Shown one piece after another: positions 45,957 through 54,816 of a DNA stretch of 64,000 bases. This DNA comes from Gemmobacter sp. 24YEA27 (GTDB lineage: Bacteria > Pseudomonadota > Alphaproteobacteria > Rhodobacterales > Rhodobacteraceae): NCBI RefSeq assembly GCF_030052995.1, contig NZ_JASJPW010000005.1, forward strand, positions 71,001-135,000. The letters run 5' to 3'. Position 1 is the stretch's first letter. Every line of letters starts with the position of its first letter. A program made the position numbers and the translations under genes. The notes under the pieces are model-generated. The model saw only the letters and a list, made by a program, of their open reading frames with translations. It searched no databases and was not told the origin of the DNA.

Positions 45957-45987
45957 AACTCTGCCCGTCTTTAGCAGGAATGTCATC

Positions 45988-47319
45988 ATGAGCCGTGACC
46001 GTCAGCTTCACCTCGGCGCCTTCATGCGGCCGGTCTCGCTGCATACCGGCGCATGGCGCTATCCCGGTGCCTGGCCGGATGCGAATTTCAACCTCCGCCA
46101 TCTGACCTATATGGCGCAAAGGCTCGAGGCGGCGAAGTTTGACGCCTTTTTCATGGCCGACCACCTTGCCGTGCTGAATATGCCGGTCGAGGCGCTCAGG
46201 CGCAGCCATACCGTCACCTCGTTTGAACCCTTCACGCTGTTATCCGCGCTGGCGGCGGTGACGGAACGGATCGGGCTGATCGCGACGGCCTCGACCAGCT
46301 ATGACGAGCCCTATCACGTCGCGCGGCGCTTTGCCTCGCTGGATCATATTTCCGGCGGGCGCGCGGGGTGGAACATCGTCACCACTTCAAACCCCGATGC
46401 GGCCCTGAATTTCGGGCGCGAAGACCAGCCTGACCATGCCGACCGCTATGCACGGGCGCGGGAGTTCTATGATGTGGTGACCGGGCTCTGGGACACGTTT
46501 GCCGATGATGCCTTCACGCGTGACCTGCAAAGCGGCCAGTATTTCGACCCGGGCCGGATGCATGTGCTGGGACACAAAGGGCCAGAGCTTTCGGTGCGCG
46601 GACCGCTGAACATCGCGCGGCCTCCGCAGGGCTGGCCAGTGATCGTGCAGGCCGGCGCCTCCGAGCCCGGTCGCCAGCTTGCGGCGGAAACCGCCGAGGC
46701 GGTGTTTGCCGCGCCGCAAAGCCTCGCCGATGGACGCGCCTTTTATGCCGATGTGAAAGCGCGGGCGGTGGCGGCGGGCCGGGCGCGCGAAGATATCGTG
46801 ATCCTGCCCGGCGCCTTTGTGATCGTGGGCGAGACCATTGCCGAGGCAAAGGCGAAACGTGCCGCGCTTGACAGTCTGGTCTATTCTGAAAGCGCCATCG
46901 CGTCCCTGTCGATCGCGCTCGGGCTTGATGCATCGGGCTTTGACCCGGATGCGCCTTTGCCCGAGGATCTGCCCGAGACCAACCAGTCGAAATCCAGCCG
47001 CGACCGGGTGATCGCAATGGCCCGAAGCGAGGGGCTGACCGTTCGTCAGCTGGCGCAGCGACAGGGCGGCTATTCCGGCCTCTCTTTCATCGGCACACCC
47101 GCAAGCATCGCCGATGAAATGGAGGAATGGCTCGACCAGGGCGGCTCTGACGGGTTCAACATCATGTTCCCCTTCCTGCCGGCGGGGCTGACCGATTTCA
47201 CCGATCAGGTGGTGCCGGAACTGCAACGCCGCGGCCTTTTCCGTCGCGACTATGAAGGGACAACGCTGCGCAACCACCTTGGCCTGAAGCGCCCGCCGAA
47301 CCGGTTCTTTCCGGCCTGA
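45988..47319 (+). CDS. NtaA/SnaA/DszA-family FMN-dependent monooxygenase
   Basis: This intact 443-aa luciferase-like monooxygenase has RQLHLGAFMRPVSLHTGAWR, FDAFFMADHLAVLNMP, SLDHISGGRAGWNIVTTSNP, VIVQAGASEPGRQLAAETAE, and SDGFNIMFPFLPAGLTDF. It is a paralogue of the frameshifted enzyme at 14688. It needs FMNH2 from a partner reductase, which is not in the window. Neighbours (ArsR, MetY, importers) suggest it releases sulfur from an organosulfur compound. The exact substrate cannot be read from sequence. Confidence 0.9.
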   Translation: MSRDRQLHLGAFMRPVSLHTGAWRYPGAWPDANFNLRHLTYMAQRLEAAKFDAFFMADHLAVLNMPVEALRRSHTVTSFEPFTLLSALAAVTERIGLIATASTSYDEPYHVARRFASLDHISGGRAGWNIVTTSNPDAALNFGREDQPDHADRYARAREFYDVVTGLWDTFADDAFTRDLQSGQYFDPGRMHVLGHKGPELSVRGPLNIARPPQGWPVIVQAGASEPGRQLAAETAEAVFAAPQSLADGRAFYADVKARAVAAGRAREDIVILPGAFVIVGETIAEAKAKRAALDSLVYSESAIASLSIALGLDASGFDPDAPLPEDLPETNQSKSSRDRVIAMARSEGLTVRQLAQRQGGYSGLSFIGTPASIADEMEEWLDQGGSDGFNIMFPFLPAGLTDFTDQVVPELQRRGLFRRDYEGTTLRNHLGLKRPPNRFFPA

Positions 47320-47327
47320 ACCGGCGT

Positions 47328-48347
47328 TCAGCCGTTCCCGGCCAGCCCCGCCCTGAGCAGATCGCCGTGATGGGCATGCGCCACATCGGGATGCGAGCGC
47401 AGGCGGCTTTTCAGATGGTTCAGCCCGACATTACGAAAGAGCGGGTTCAGCGGGTCGACCGTCAGCCCGCGTTCGCGGCTTTTCAGCGCATCTGGCAGCG
47501 GCAGGACCGGGATTTCGGCATCGTAATGCGCGCCTAGGAAGAAGGCGTAGGAAAACCGCTCCACCCCAGGCGGCGGGGCGATCACGTCATGCACATCCGC
47601 GCGCACGAAGCCATTGGTCGCCAGCTCTAAAAGCTCGCCCGAATTGATCACGAATGTGCCCGGCAGCGGCGGCACCCTGATCCAGTCTCCCTCAAGCGTC
47701 TGAACCCGCAGCCCCTCGACCTCGTCTTGCAAGAGAATGGTGATGATGCCGCCATCCTTATGCGCGCCGACCCCCTGATCGGTTTCGGCCACATCGCGCC
47801 CCGGATAGCGGATCAGTTTCAGAAGCTGGGTCGGCTGCGGGTCGTAAACCGCGCGGAACGCCTCCGCCTCGAGGCCAAGCGCCAGCGCAATCGCCTGCAA
47901 AAGGTCGATCCCAAGCGCCGTCACCCGCTCCTGATAATCCAGCACCACCGGTTTCAGATCGGGCAGCGCGTCGGGCCATTGGTTTGGGCCATGCAGCCGG
48001 CTCCAGGGATCTGTACCATCCGGGAGGGGCTCGCCTTCGGTGTTGAAATCGATCTGCTCACGCCAGTCCTGCTCGCCGCGCGTGTGTTCCAGCCCGGCGC
48101 GGTTATAGCCGCGAAAATGCGGCGACTTCACCATCTCGACCGCCAGCTTATCCGCCTCGGGCAGCGCAAAAAACGCCCGTGACAGGCGTTTGAGATCCTG
48201 GATCAGCGTCTCGGGGACATCATGGCCGGTCAGGTAGAAAAACCCGTGATCATGAAGCACCGCGCGCAGTTCCTCAACGAAAGAGGCACGCGCGTCAGGC
48301 CCGGCATGGAAACGCGAGACATCGAGAATGGGAAGGGTGCTGGACAA
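47328..48347 (-). CDS. 2-oxoglutarate/Fe(II) oxygenase of the isopenicillin-N-synthase-like family
   Basis: This 339-aa protein has the N-terminal dioxygenase region (LRAVLHDHGFFYLTGHDVP) and the catalytic domain with the iron ligands in GAHKDGGIITILLQ (HxD) and RADVHDVIAPP (His). An RxS motif (ERFSYAFFLG) binds 2-oxoglutarate. The start is TTG at 48347, chosen because aggag lies six bases upstream and no ATG occurs nearby. It converges with the monooxygenase gene and follows metY. Function in organosulfur oxidation is inferred. Confidence 0.87.
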   Translation of the reverse strand: MSSTLPILDVSRFHAGPDARASFVEELRAVLHDHGFFYLTGHDVPETLIQDLKRLSRAFFALPEADKLAVEMVKSPHFRGYNRAGLEHTRGEQDWREQIDFNTEGEPLPDGTDPWSRLHGPNQWPDALPDLKPVVLDYQERVTALGIDLLQAIALALGLEAEAFRAVYDPQPTQLLKLIRYPGRDVAETDQGVGAHKDGGIITILLQDEVEGLRVQTLEGDWIRVPPLPGTFVINSGELLELATNGFVRADVHDVIAPPPGVERFSYAFFLGAHYDAEIPVLPLPDALKSRERGLTVDPLNPLFRNVGLNHLKSRLRSHPDVAHAHHGDLLRAGLAGNG

Positions 48348-48443
48348 TGTGGGCTCCTGATCCGGCGCATGGCAAGGTAAGATGCGGGGAGAGGGAGGGC
48401 CCTCCCCGCCCCGGGGTTTACGCCCGGGTTTCGCGGCGGGACT

Positions 48444-49766
48444 TTACGCGGCCTTGCGGTCGCGATTGCCCGATGCCGCCGCAAGAGCCTGCTTCAGATC
48501 GGCGATGATATCCTCCGGATGCTCGATCCCGATCGAAAGCCGCACATAGCCCGGCGTGACGCCTGCGGCCTGTTGTTCAGCCCCGGTCAGCTGCTGATGC
48601 GTGGTCGAGGCCGGATGGATCGCGAGACTGCGCGCATCGCCGATATTCGCCACGTGATGGAAAAGCTGCAGCGCGTCGATAAAGGCGCGGCCGGCATCAA
48701 CGCCGCCTTCCAGCTCGAACCCGATCAGCGCACCATAGCCGCCTTCCAGATAGGTATCGGCGCGGCGCCGGGCCTCGCCGCCTTGCAGGCCGGGATAGAT
48801 CACCTGGGTCACACCTGGCAGCGCGGCCAGCACATCCGCTACCTGACGGGCGTTTTCATTGTGCTGGCGGATGCGCAAAGGCAACGTCTCCAGCCCCTGC
48901 AACGTCAGGAAGGCGTTTTGCGGCGCGACCGAGGCGCCGATGTCACGCAGCAGCTTGACCCGCGCGCGCAGCACATAGGCGATGGGGCCAAGGGGTTTCG
49001 AAGCCTCGGTCCAGATCGCGCCGTGATAGGCGGCATCGGGCTGGGTCAAAAGCGGGAAACGGGCGGCGTGGGCCTCCCAGTCGAAATTGCCGCCATCAAT
49101 GATCGCGCCGCCAATCGCGGTGCCATGACCGCCGATATATTTCGTTGTCGAATAGACCACCACCGCTGCGCCATGTTTCAGGGGCTTTGCGGTCAAAGGC
49201 GCCGCCGTATTGTCGAGGATCAGCGGCACGCCGAGCTTGCGGCCCAGCTCGGCCACTTCCGCGATCGGGAAGACCTGGAGCTTGGGGTTCGGCAGCGTCT
49301 CGCCAAACCAGGCGCGGGTTTTGTCGTCAGTCGCTTTGGCGAAATTCTGCGGATCGGCCTGATCCACGAACCGCACCTCGATGCCGAACTGCTTCAGCGT
49401 ATTCGACAACAGCGTGACCGTGCCGCCATAGAGATCAGTCGAGGAGACGATATTGTCGCCGGCCTGGGCGATATTCGTCAGCGCGAAAAACGTCGCGGCC
49501 TGCCCCGAGGCCAGAGCCAGCGCCGCCGCGCCGCCCTCGATCTGCGCGAGCCGGGTTTCCAGCGCGTCAGTCGTCGGATTGCCGATGCGGGAATAGATGT
49601 TTCCCAGCTCCTCTAGTGCGAACAGACGCGCGGCATGGGCGGTATCGTCAAACTGGAAGCTGGTATTCTGGTAGATCGGCACCGCGAGCGAGCCGGTCGC
49701 CGGGTCGGTGCGCCAGGTGCCGCCATGCAGGGCGAGCGTCTCGGGGTGCAGGCTGGTCGTCGCCAT
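48444..49766 (-). CDS. metY: O-acetylhomoserine sulfhydrylase-type PLP enzyme (MetY)
   Basis: This 440-aa Cys/Met-metabolism PLP enzyme starts MATTSLHPETLALHGG. It has QFDDTAHAARLFALEELGNIYSRIGNPTTDALE in pieces (YSRIGNPTTDALE), the substrate region SSTDLYGGTVTLL, the PLP Lys in VVVYSTTKYIGGHG, and SLAIHPASTTHQQL near the end. It makes homocysteine from O-acetylhomoserine and sulfide. The ATG at 49766 is preferred over an upstream in-frame start because gaaagg lies before it. Placed among oxygenases and importers, it would assimilate sulfide released from scavenged compounds. Confidence 0.92.
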   Translation of the reverse strand: MATTSLHPETLALHGGTWRTDPATGSLAVPIYQNTSFQFDDTAHAARLFALEELGNIYSRIGNPTTDALETRLAQIEGGAAALALASGQAATFFALTNIAQAGDNIVSSTDLYGGTVTLLSNTLKQFGIEVRFVDQADPQNFAKATDDKTRAWFGETLPNPKLQVFPIAEVAELGRKLGVPLILDNTAAPLTAKPLKHGAAVVVYSTTKYIGGHGTAIGGAIIDGGNFDWEAHAARFPLLTQPDAAYHGAIWTEASKPLGPIAYVLRARVKLLRDIGASVAPQNAFLTLQGLETLPLRIRQHNENARQVADVLAALPGVTQVIYPGLQGGEARRRADTYLEGGYGALIGFELEGGVDAGRAFIDALQLFHHVANIGDARSLAIHPASTTHQQLTGAEQQAAGVTPGYVRLSIGIEHPEDIIADLKQALAAASGNRDRKAA

Positions 49767-50194
49767 CGGGATCATCCTTTCTGGTGGATCAGGGGGTCGG
49801 GCAACGGCCCGCAAGGTGAGATGGGACCAGCATCGTCAAATCATCACGATTGTTTCAATCGTCTTATCAGGGGCGTTCAGGGAAGGAGATTTCCTTCGCC
49901 CCTGCCCCGGCAGGAGAGTTGATCTTTTCTGCGCGAAACCGCCCCGGAACGGGAAGAACCACAGAGAATTTCTTTGCCTGGCATGGCCGCGCAGCCTGTA
50001 TCTGACGTGATTCGAAAAGCAGCGCCGGCGGGCGGCAGCAGAATTATTCTCCGCGCCGTCCCTGCGGCGAAAGAGAGCTGCTCTTCAGTCGCATAATTAC
50101 AGAAATATCATGTAAATCAGCAAGATACTTGATATAATTCAGGCTCCGCGCTCGGATTGGCTCATGAAACCGGCAGATATCGGAGCATCTTTCC
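49767..50194. promoter_or_regulatory. Divergent region between metY and the amino-acid importer
   Basis: These 428 bases carry two promoters. The metY side has a GC-rich leader with hairpin potential (cgggccgttgcccg near 49800). The importer side has a dyad at 50106-50134 with arms TATCA..GTA and TAC..TGATA centred at 50120, a candidate operator about 60 bases before the gene. It resembles the ArsR-site sequence only in being AT-rich. No gene is visible. Confidence 0.4.
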
Positions 50195-51220
50195 ATGAGC
50201 TATGAACGACTTTTCGGCCGCACCCTGCGCGGTCTTGCAGCAGCAGCGGCACTTGCCGCAACTGCCCTTCCCGCGACCGCAGGCGGCACGCTGGACGCGA
50301 TCAAAGAGCGCGGCGTGATCAAGGTCGGTGTCGGCACCACACCGGGTTTCTTCTCGCCCGACAGCGAGGGCAAATGGCAGGGCTTCTTCATTGATTATGG
50401 CCGGGCGCTCTCGATCGCGGTCTTCAATGAAGACGGCAAGGTGGAGTTCACCAATTCGTCGCCGCAACAGCGCCTGCCCGCGCTTCAGGCCGGCGAATTT
50501 GACATCCTCCTGTCGGGCGTCACCGTCACAATCAACCGCGCCTTCAATCTCGGCTTCCATTTCGGGCCGACGGTGTTTTATGACGGCCAGGGCATCCTTG
50601 CGCGCAAGGAGCTTGGCGTGACCTCGGCGGCAGAGCTCGACGGCGCGGTGATCGGGGTGCAATCGGGCACCACGGGCGAGCTGAACATCGCCGATTTCTT
50701 CCGCAAATCCGGCCATGAATTCACGCCGGTCACCATCGAAGACACATCGGAATTCATCGCAGCCCTTGAATCGGGCCGGGTCGATGCGATCACCCAGGAC
50801 AGCTCGGATCTCGTGGGCAAGCTGCAACAGCTGAAGAACCCCGATGACTATGTTCTGCTGCCCGAGCGCCTGTCGAAAGAGCCGCTCGCGCCTGCGATCA
50901 AGGCCGGTGATGACCAATGGCTCGAAATCGTCAACTGGACCGTCTATGCCACGATCCAGGCCGAGGAATGGGGCATTACATCGGCCAATGTCGACGAGTT
51001 CCTGAAATCGGAAGATCCGGCGATCCAGCGCTTCCTCGGGGTTGATCCGTCTTTGGCCGAGGCCATCGGGTTCAAGCCGGACTGGGCCTATAAGATCATC
51101 AAGACCGTGGGCAATTACGGCGAGATCTATGAGCGCCATCTGACGCCGCTGGGCTGGAAGCGCGGCTATAACGACATCTGGACCAATGGCGGGCTGCTCT
51201 ATTCGCCGCCCTTCCGCTGA
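50195..51220 (+). CDS. Polar amino-acid ABC transporter binding protein (AapJ-like, family 3)
   Basis: This 341-aa periplasmic protein has a signal peptide (LRGLAAAAALAATALPATA). The mature part starts GTLDAIKERGVIKVGVGTTPGFF, with FDILLSGVTVTINRAF, GVQSGTTGELNIADFF and ESGRVDAITQDSSDLVG, the family 3 (AapJ/general L-amino acid) pattern. It heads a three-gene set with two permeases. Being next to metY suggests a sulfur-containing amino acid or related ligand, which is inference. Confidence 0.9.
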   Translation: MSYERLFGRTLRGLAAAAALAATALPATAGGTLDAIKERGVIKVGVGTTPGFFSPDSEGKWQGFFIDYGRALSIAVFNEDGKVEFTNSSPQQRLPALQAGEFDILLSGVTVTINRAFNLGFHFGPTVFYDGQGILARKELGVTSAAELDGAVIGVQSGTTGELNIADFFRKSGHEFTPVTIEDTSEFIAALESGRVDAITQDSSDLVGKLQQLKNPDDYVLLPERLSKEPLAPAIKAGDDQWLEIVNWTVYATIQAEEWGITSANVDEFLKSEDPAIQRFLGVDPSLAEAIGFKPDWAYKIIKTVGNYGEIYERHLTPLGWKRGYNDIWTNGGLLYSPPFR

Positions 51221-51234
51221 GCAGGTCAACAAAG

Positions 51235-52419
51235 GTGAGCATCCCCCTCCGTGAGGCAGGGCCCAATGAGGCAGGGCGGGGCCGGTCACCGCATCGGCGC
51301 GGGGTTATCCCCGCGCTGGTCGCATGGTGGGGGCCGCGCCCCTATACCCAGCTGGCTCTGGTCCTGGTGATCCTGGCCGGGCTTTGGCTTTTGGGCCAGA
51401 ACATCGCCGCCGCGCTGGAGAAAGCCGGGATCTCGCCCGGCTTTGCCTTTCTCACGCGCGCCGCGAGTTTCCAGATCGGCGAGAGCGTGATCCCCTTCTC
51501 CGCCGGTGACACCTATCTGCGCGCCATCGGTGTTGGCGTGATCAACACGCTGCGTGTGGCCGCAGTGGGCTGCGTGCTGGCGGCTTTCCTCGGGACGGCG
51601 CTTGGGGTTCTGGGGCTGATGGGGAACCCGCTTCTGACCCGTCTGGTCAGGATCTATGTCGAGCTGATCCGCAACACGCCGCTGTTGTTGCAGCTGTTCT
51701 TCTGGATCGCACTGGCGCGCAACCTTCCGGGGCCGAAACAGGCGGTGCATGGGGGTGGTATCTGGCTGACAAATCGCGGCGTCTATGTCCCCGCGCCGGT
51801 GGTCGAGGCTGGCTGGCTCTGGCCGCTTCTGGCCTGCGCGGTCGTGATCATCGCCGTGCTGGCGCTCCGCCGGTTTGCCAGGGTGAGGCGCGGCACCTGG
51901 CCCGTTGCCCTGACGCTGATCGCCGGCATTTTCTGGCAGGCAGGCCTCAGCTTTGACATCCCCGCGCTCAAGGGGCTCAACGTGCGGGGCGGGCTGACGC
52001 TGTCGCCGGAATATGCCGCGCTTCTGATCGCGCTGGTCGTGAAATTCTCGGCCGCGATTGCCGAGATCGTGCGCGCCGGCATCCTTTCCGTCCCAGAGGG
52101 CCAGCGTGAAGCCGCCCGCGCCATGGGCCTGTCCGACTGGCAGATCATGCGCCTTGTGGTCCTGCCGCAGGCGCTCCGGGTGATCGTGCCGCTGACCACT
52201 TCGGTCTTTCTTGATCTGACCAAGGATTCGAGCCTCGCCGTCGCGATCGGCTATCCCGATCTCGTCTCGGTCCTGAATACCACCGCGAACACCACCGGCC
52301 AGGCCATCGAGGCAGTCCTGATCATGGCGGGGACCTTCCTCATGCTCAACCTATGCGTGGCCGCGCTGATGAACCATTACAACCGCCGCGTCGCGATGCG
52401 CGGAGAGGGGCGCAGATGA
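51235..52419 (+). CDS. Polar amino-acid ABC transporter permease (AapQ-like)
   Basis: This 394-aa permease has a GTG start at 51235 with aaagg nearby. It has an N-terminal extension and a central insertion typical of AapQ, about eight hydrophobic helices, and the permease motifs VELIRNTPLLLQLFFW and the EAA loop ARAMGLSDWQIMRLVVLPQALRV. It overlaps the next permease by an ATGA junction. It pairs with AapM as a heterodimer. Confidence 0.9.
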   Translation: MSIPLREAGPNEAGRGRSPHRRGVIPALVAWWGPRPYTQLALVLVILAGLWLLGQNIAAALEKAGISPGFAFLTRAASFQIGESVIPFSAGDTYLRAIGVGVINTLRVAAVGCVLAAFLGTALGVLGLMGNPLLTRLVRIYVELIRNTPLLLQLFFWIALARNLPGPKQAVHGGGIWLTNRGVYVPAPVVEAGWLWPLLACAVVIIAVLALRRFARVRRGTWPVALTLIAGIFWQAGLSFDIPALKGLNVRGGLTLSPEYAALLIALVVKFSAAIAEIVRAGILSVPEGQREAARAMGLSDWQIMRLVVLPQALRVIVPLTTSVFLDLTKDSSLAVAIGYPDLVSVLNTTANTTGQAIEAVLIMAGTFLMLNLCVAALMNHYNRRVAMRGEGRR

Positions 52420-53489
52420 GCGTGATTTTTATGAATTATCGCAGCCGCGACCTGGTGGCGCCCTTGTGGCGCAGCCTTGCGGGCGGGCCGCTGAACACCG
52501 TGCTGACGCTGGCCTCGGTGCTGATGCTGGCGCTGATCCTGCCGCCTTTGATCCATTGGGCGGTTACCGACGCTGTCTTCAGCGGCACGCAAGAGGAATG
52601 CCGCGCCGCCAGCGGTGCCTGCTGGGCATTCCTGCGCGCCAAGGCGCGGTTCATCCTTTTCGCCTTCTATCCGGGCGAGCATCTCTGGCGGCCGATCCTT
52701 GTGATCGTAGCACTGCTGGGTCTGATGGTGGCATCGGCGCTGCCGCGCTTCTGGGGGCCGTACCTGATCCTCGCCTGGCCGGTCACGCTGGCACTGGCCT
52801 GGGCGCTGATGGCGGGCGGGACATGGACCGGGGGGATCCTCACGCGGGTCTCGCTGAACGACTGGGGTGGGCTGCCGGTGACGCTGCTGGTGTGGTCGAC
52901 CTGCATGGCCTTTGCCTTTCCGGCGGCTGTGCTTCTGGCGCTGGCGCGGGCCTCGGATATGGGCGGGCTTCGGCTGATTGCGGTCACCTATATTGAGGTG
53001 ATGCGCGCCATTCCGATGGTTGCGATCCTGTATTTCGCCATGCTGATCCTGCCGCTGGCTTTGCCGCAGGGTGTGATCCTGGATAAGCTGATCCGCGCCA
53101 CGATCATGGTCGCTTTGTTCTGGACCGCCTATCTGGCAGAGGTCGTGCGGGGCGGGCTGCAAACCGTTGGCCCGGGCCAGGCCGAGGCGGCACAGTCACT
53201 CGGGCTGGGCTATTGGCGCATCATGCAACTGGTGGTGCTGCCCCAGGCCCTGCGCCAGGTGATCCCGGGGCTGGTCAATCTTGGCATCGGCTTTCTGCTG
53301 GCGACCTCGCTGCTGGCGGTGATCGGCGCGTTTGATCTTTTGAACACCGCCCGGGCCTCGACCACTGACACGCAATGGCTGGGGTTTTACGATGAGGCCT
53401 ATGTCTTCGCGGCCCTGATCTATTTCCTGCTCTGCTATGGCGGCTCGCGCTACAGCCGCTGGCTGGAAACGCGGCTACGCCGGCGATGA
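52416..53489 (+). CDS. Polar amino-acid ABC transporter permease (AapM-like)
   Basis: This 357-aa permease starts at ATG 52416 within the ATGA overlap; an upstream in-frame start is antisense-like. It shows VMRAIPMVAILYFAML, the EAA loop AQSLGLGYWRIMQLVVLPQALRQ, and a C-terminal STTDTQWLGFYDEAYVFAALIYF, all typical of AapM. No ATP-binding gene (AapP) follows within the next 170 bases. The set is therefore incomplete here and would need an ATPase from elsewhere. Confidence 0.9.
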   Translation: MSVIFMNYRSRDLVAPLWRSLAGGPLNTVLTLASVLMLALILPPLIHWAVTDAVFSGTQEECRAASGACWAFLRAKARFILFAFYPGEHLWRPILVIVALLGLMVASALPRFWGPYLILAWPVTLALAWALMAGGTWTGGILTRVSLNDWGGLPVTLLVWSTCMAFAFPAAVLLALARASDMGGLRLIAVTYIEVMRAIPMVAILYFAMLILPLALPQGVILDKLIRATIMVALFWTAYLAEVVRGGLQTVGPGQAEAAQSLGLGYWRIMQLVVLPQALRQVIPGLVNLGIGFLLATSLLAVIGAFDLLNTARASTTDTQWLGFYDEAYVFAALIYFLLCYGGSRYSRWLETRLRRR

Positions 53490-53662
53490 CCCTGTGCCCG
53501 CCGCAAGAGGGAATTTCCCCCGGCCCATATAGCCAGACATGGCTGTGCCAGCCGGAGGGTGGTCTTCGAAATCCTGTTCCCCCGGCCCTGATCTATCCTC
53601 TGACCTGATCCATTACGGCTCCCGGTTACCCCTTCCCTTCTTAACAAAAGCGAACCCGCATT

Positions 53663-54685
53663 ATGACAGCATCCCTTCGAAACGGCCTTTCGCGCCGCAC
53701 CCTTCTGACAACCGGCGCGGCGGCGGCGGGCCTTGGCGCGGCCGGGCTTTCGACCGGGATCAGCACACGCCGCGCCATGGCCGGCAACCTGACCAAAATC
53801 AAACTTGAATGGACCGAAGTGGCCGCCTGCCACGCCCCGGTCGGGTTCGCGCTGGAAAAGGGCATTTTCGAGAAACACGGGCTGGATGTGGAACTGTTCT
53901 ACCAGGGCGCCAGCGGCCAGACCCTGATCCAGGCCCTTGCCACCCGCAAGGCCGAGGCCGGGCCGGGTCTGCTTTATGACTGGCTGAAACCGATCGAGCA
54001 GGGCTTTGACGTCAAACTTTTCGCCGGGTCGCATGGCGGCTGCCAGAGCATCCTGACACCCCAGGACAGCGGCATCAGAACGCTGGAGGATCTGCGCGGC
54101 AAAACCATCGGCACCTTTGATGTGATGTCGCCCTCGCGCGTGGCATTTTCGGTCGCGCTGAAGAAAGCCGGGCTTGACCCCGATCAGGATGTGACCTGGA
54201 AGGTCTTCCCCTTCGATCTGGTGGCCGAGGCCGTGCTGCGCGGCGAGGCGGACGCGCTGGCGCATATGGATCCCTGGGCTTACGGCTGGGAAAAAGAACA
54301 CAAATTCCACCGCGTCGCCGATACCCAGACGCTCAGTTTCCAGGATCGGGTCTGCTGTGTGCTGGGTGTGAACGGGGATTATTATGAGAGCAATAAAGAC
54401 GCGCTGAAACGCGTCGCCGCAGCCAATCTCGAGGTGCATCAGTATACCGCCGCCCATCCCGACGAGGTCGCGCAATGGTATTTCGACACTTTGCGCCCCG
54501 GCATGTCGGTCGAGACCCTGACCGAGGTTCTGGCCTCCTTCACCTATCACGAGCACTGGTTCGGCGACAAACTGCGCGATGAGGTCAGACGCGGTTATGA
54601 GGATCTGAAGCTGACCGGCGTGGCCGATGCCTCGACCGATCCGGAAGAGATCGCCAGCCGCATCACCATCGACATTTTCGCCTGA
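53663..54685 (+). CDS. Nitrate/sulfonate-type ABC transporter substrate-binding protein
   Basis: This 340-aa binding protein has a twin-arginine signal (LSRRTLLTTGAAAAGLGAAGL). The mature region reads KIKLEWTEVAACHAPVGFALEKGIFEKHGL, with LIQALATRKAEAGPGLLYDWL, GKTIGTFDVMSPSRVAFSVALKKAGL and GEADALAHMDPWAYGW. It belongs to the NrtA/SsuA/TauA superfamily. It heads a three-gene importer (binding protein, permease, ATPase). The ligand is not evident. Confidence 0.88.
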   Translation: MTASLRNGLSRRTLLTTGAAAAGLGAAGLSTGISTRRAMAGNLTKIKLEWTEVAACHAPVGFALEKGIFEKHGLDVELFYQGASGQTLIQALATRKAEAGPGLLYDWLKPIEQGFDVKLFAGSHGGCQSILTPQDSGIRTLEDLRGKTIGTFDVMSPSRVAFSVALKKAGLDPDQDVTWKVFPFDLVAEAVLRGEADALAHMDPWAYGWEKEHKFHRVADTQTLSFQDRVCCVLGVNGDYYESNKDALKRVAAANLEVHQYTAAHPDEVAQWYFDTLRPGMSVETLTEVLASFTYHEHWFGDKLRDEVRRGYEDLKLTGVADASTDPEEIASRITIDIFA

Positions 54686-54816
54686 CCCCTGACTGGACGA
54701 CCCGGAATGAGCGATCTGCCTGAAATCGGGCGGGGGTTTACGCCTCCGCCACCCGCCTGCCCCTGCCCATCTGGCGCGACGGCCTGCTGGCCGCGCTGGC
54801 CTGGGGTTCGGTCTCG

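Noticed and set aside
49767..49900. Possible SAM-II-type riboswitch before metY
   Set aside because: There is a tgatttgac stretch as in SAM-II leaders, but the required stem partner and the pseudoknot 3' strand cannot be found. It was left as an unassigned leader. A covariance-model search would decide.
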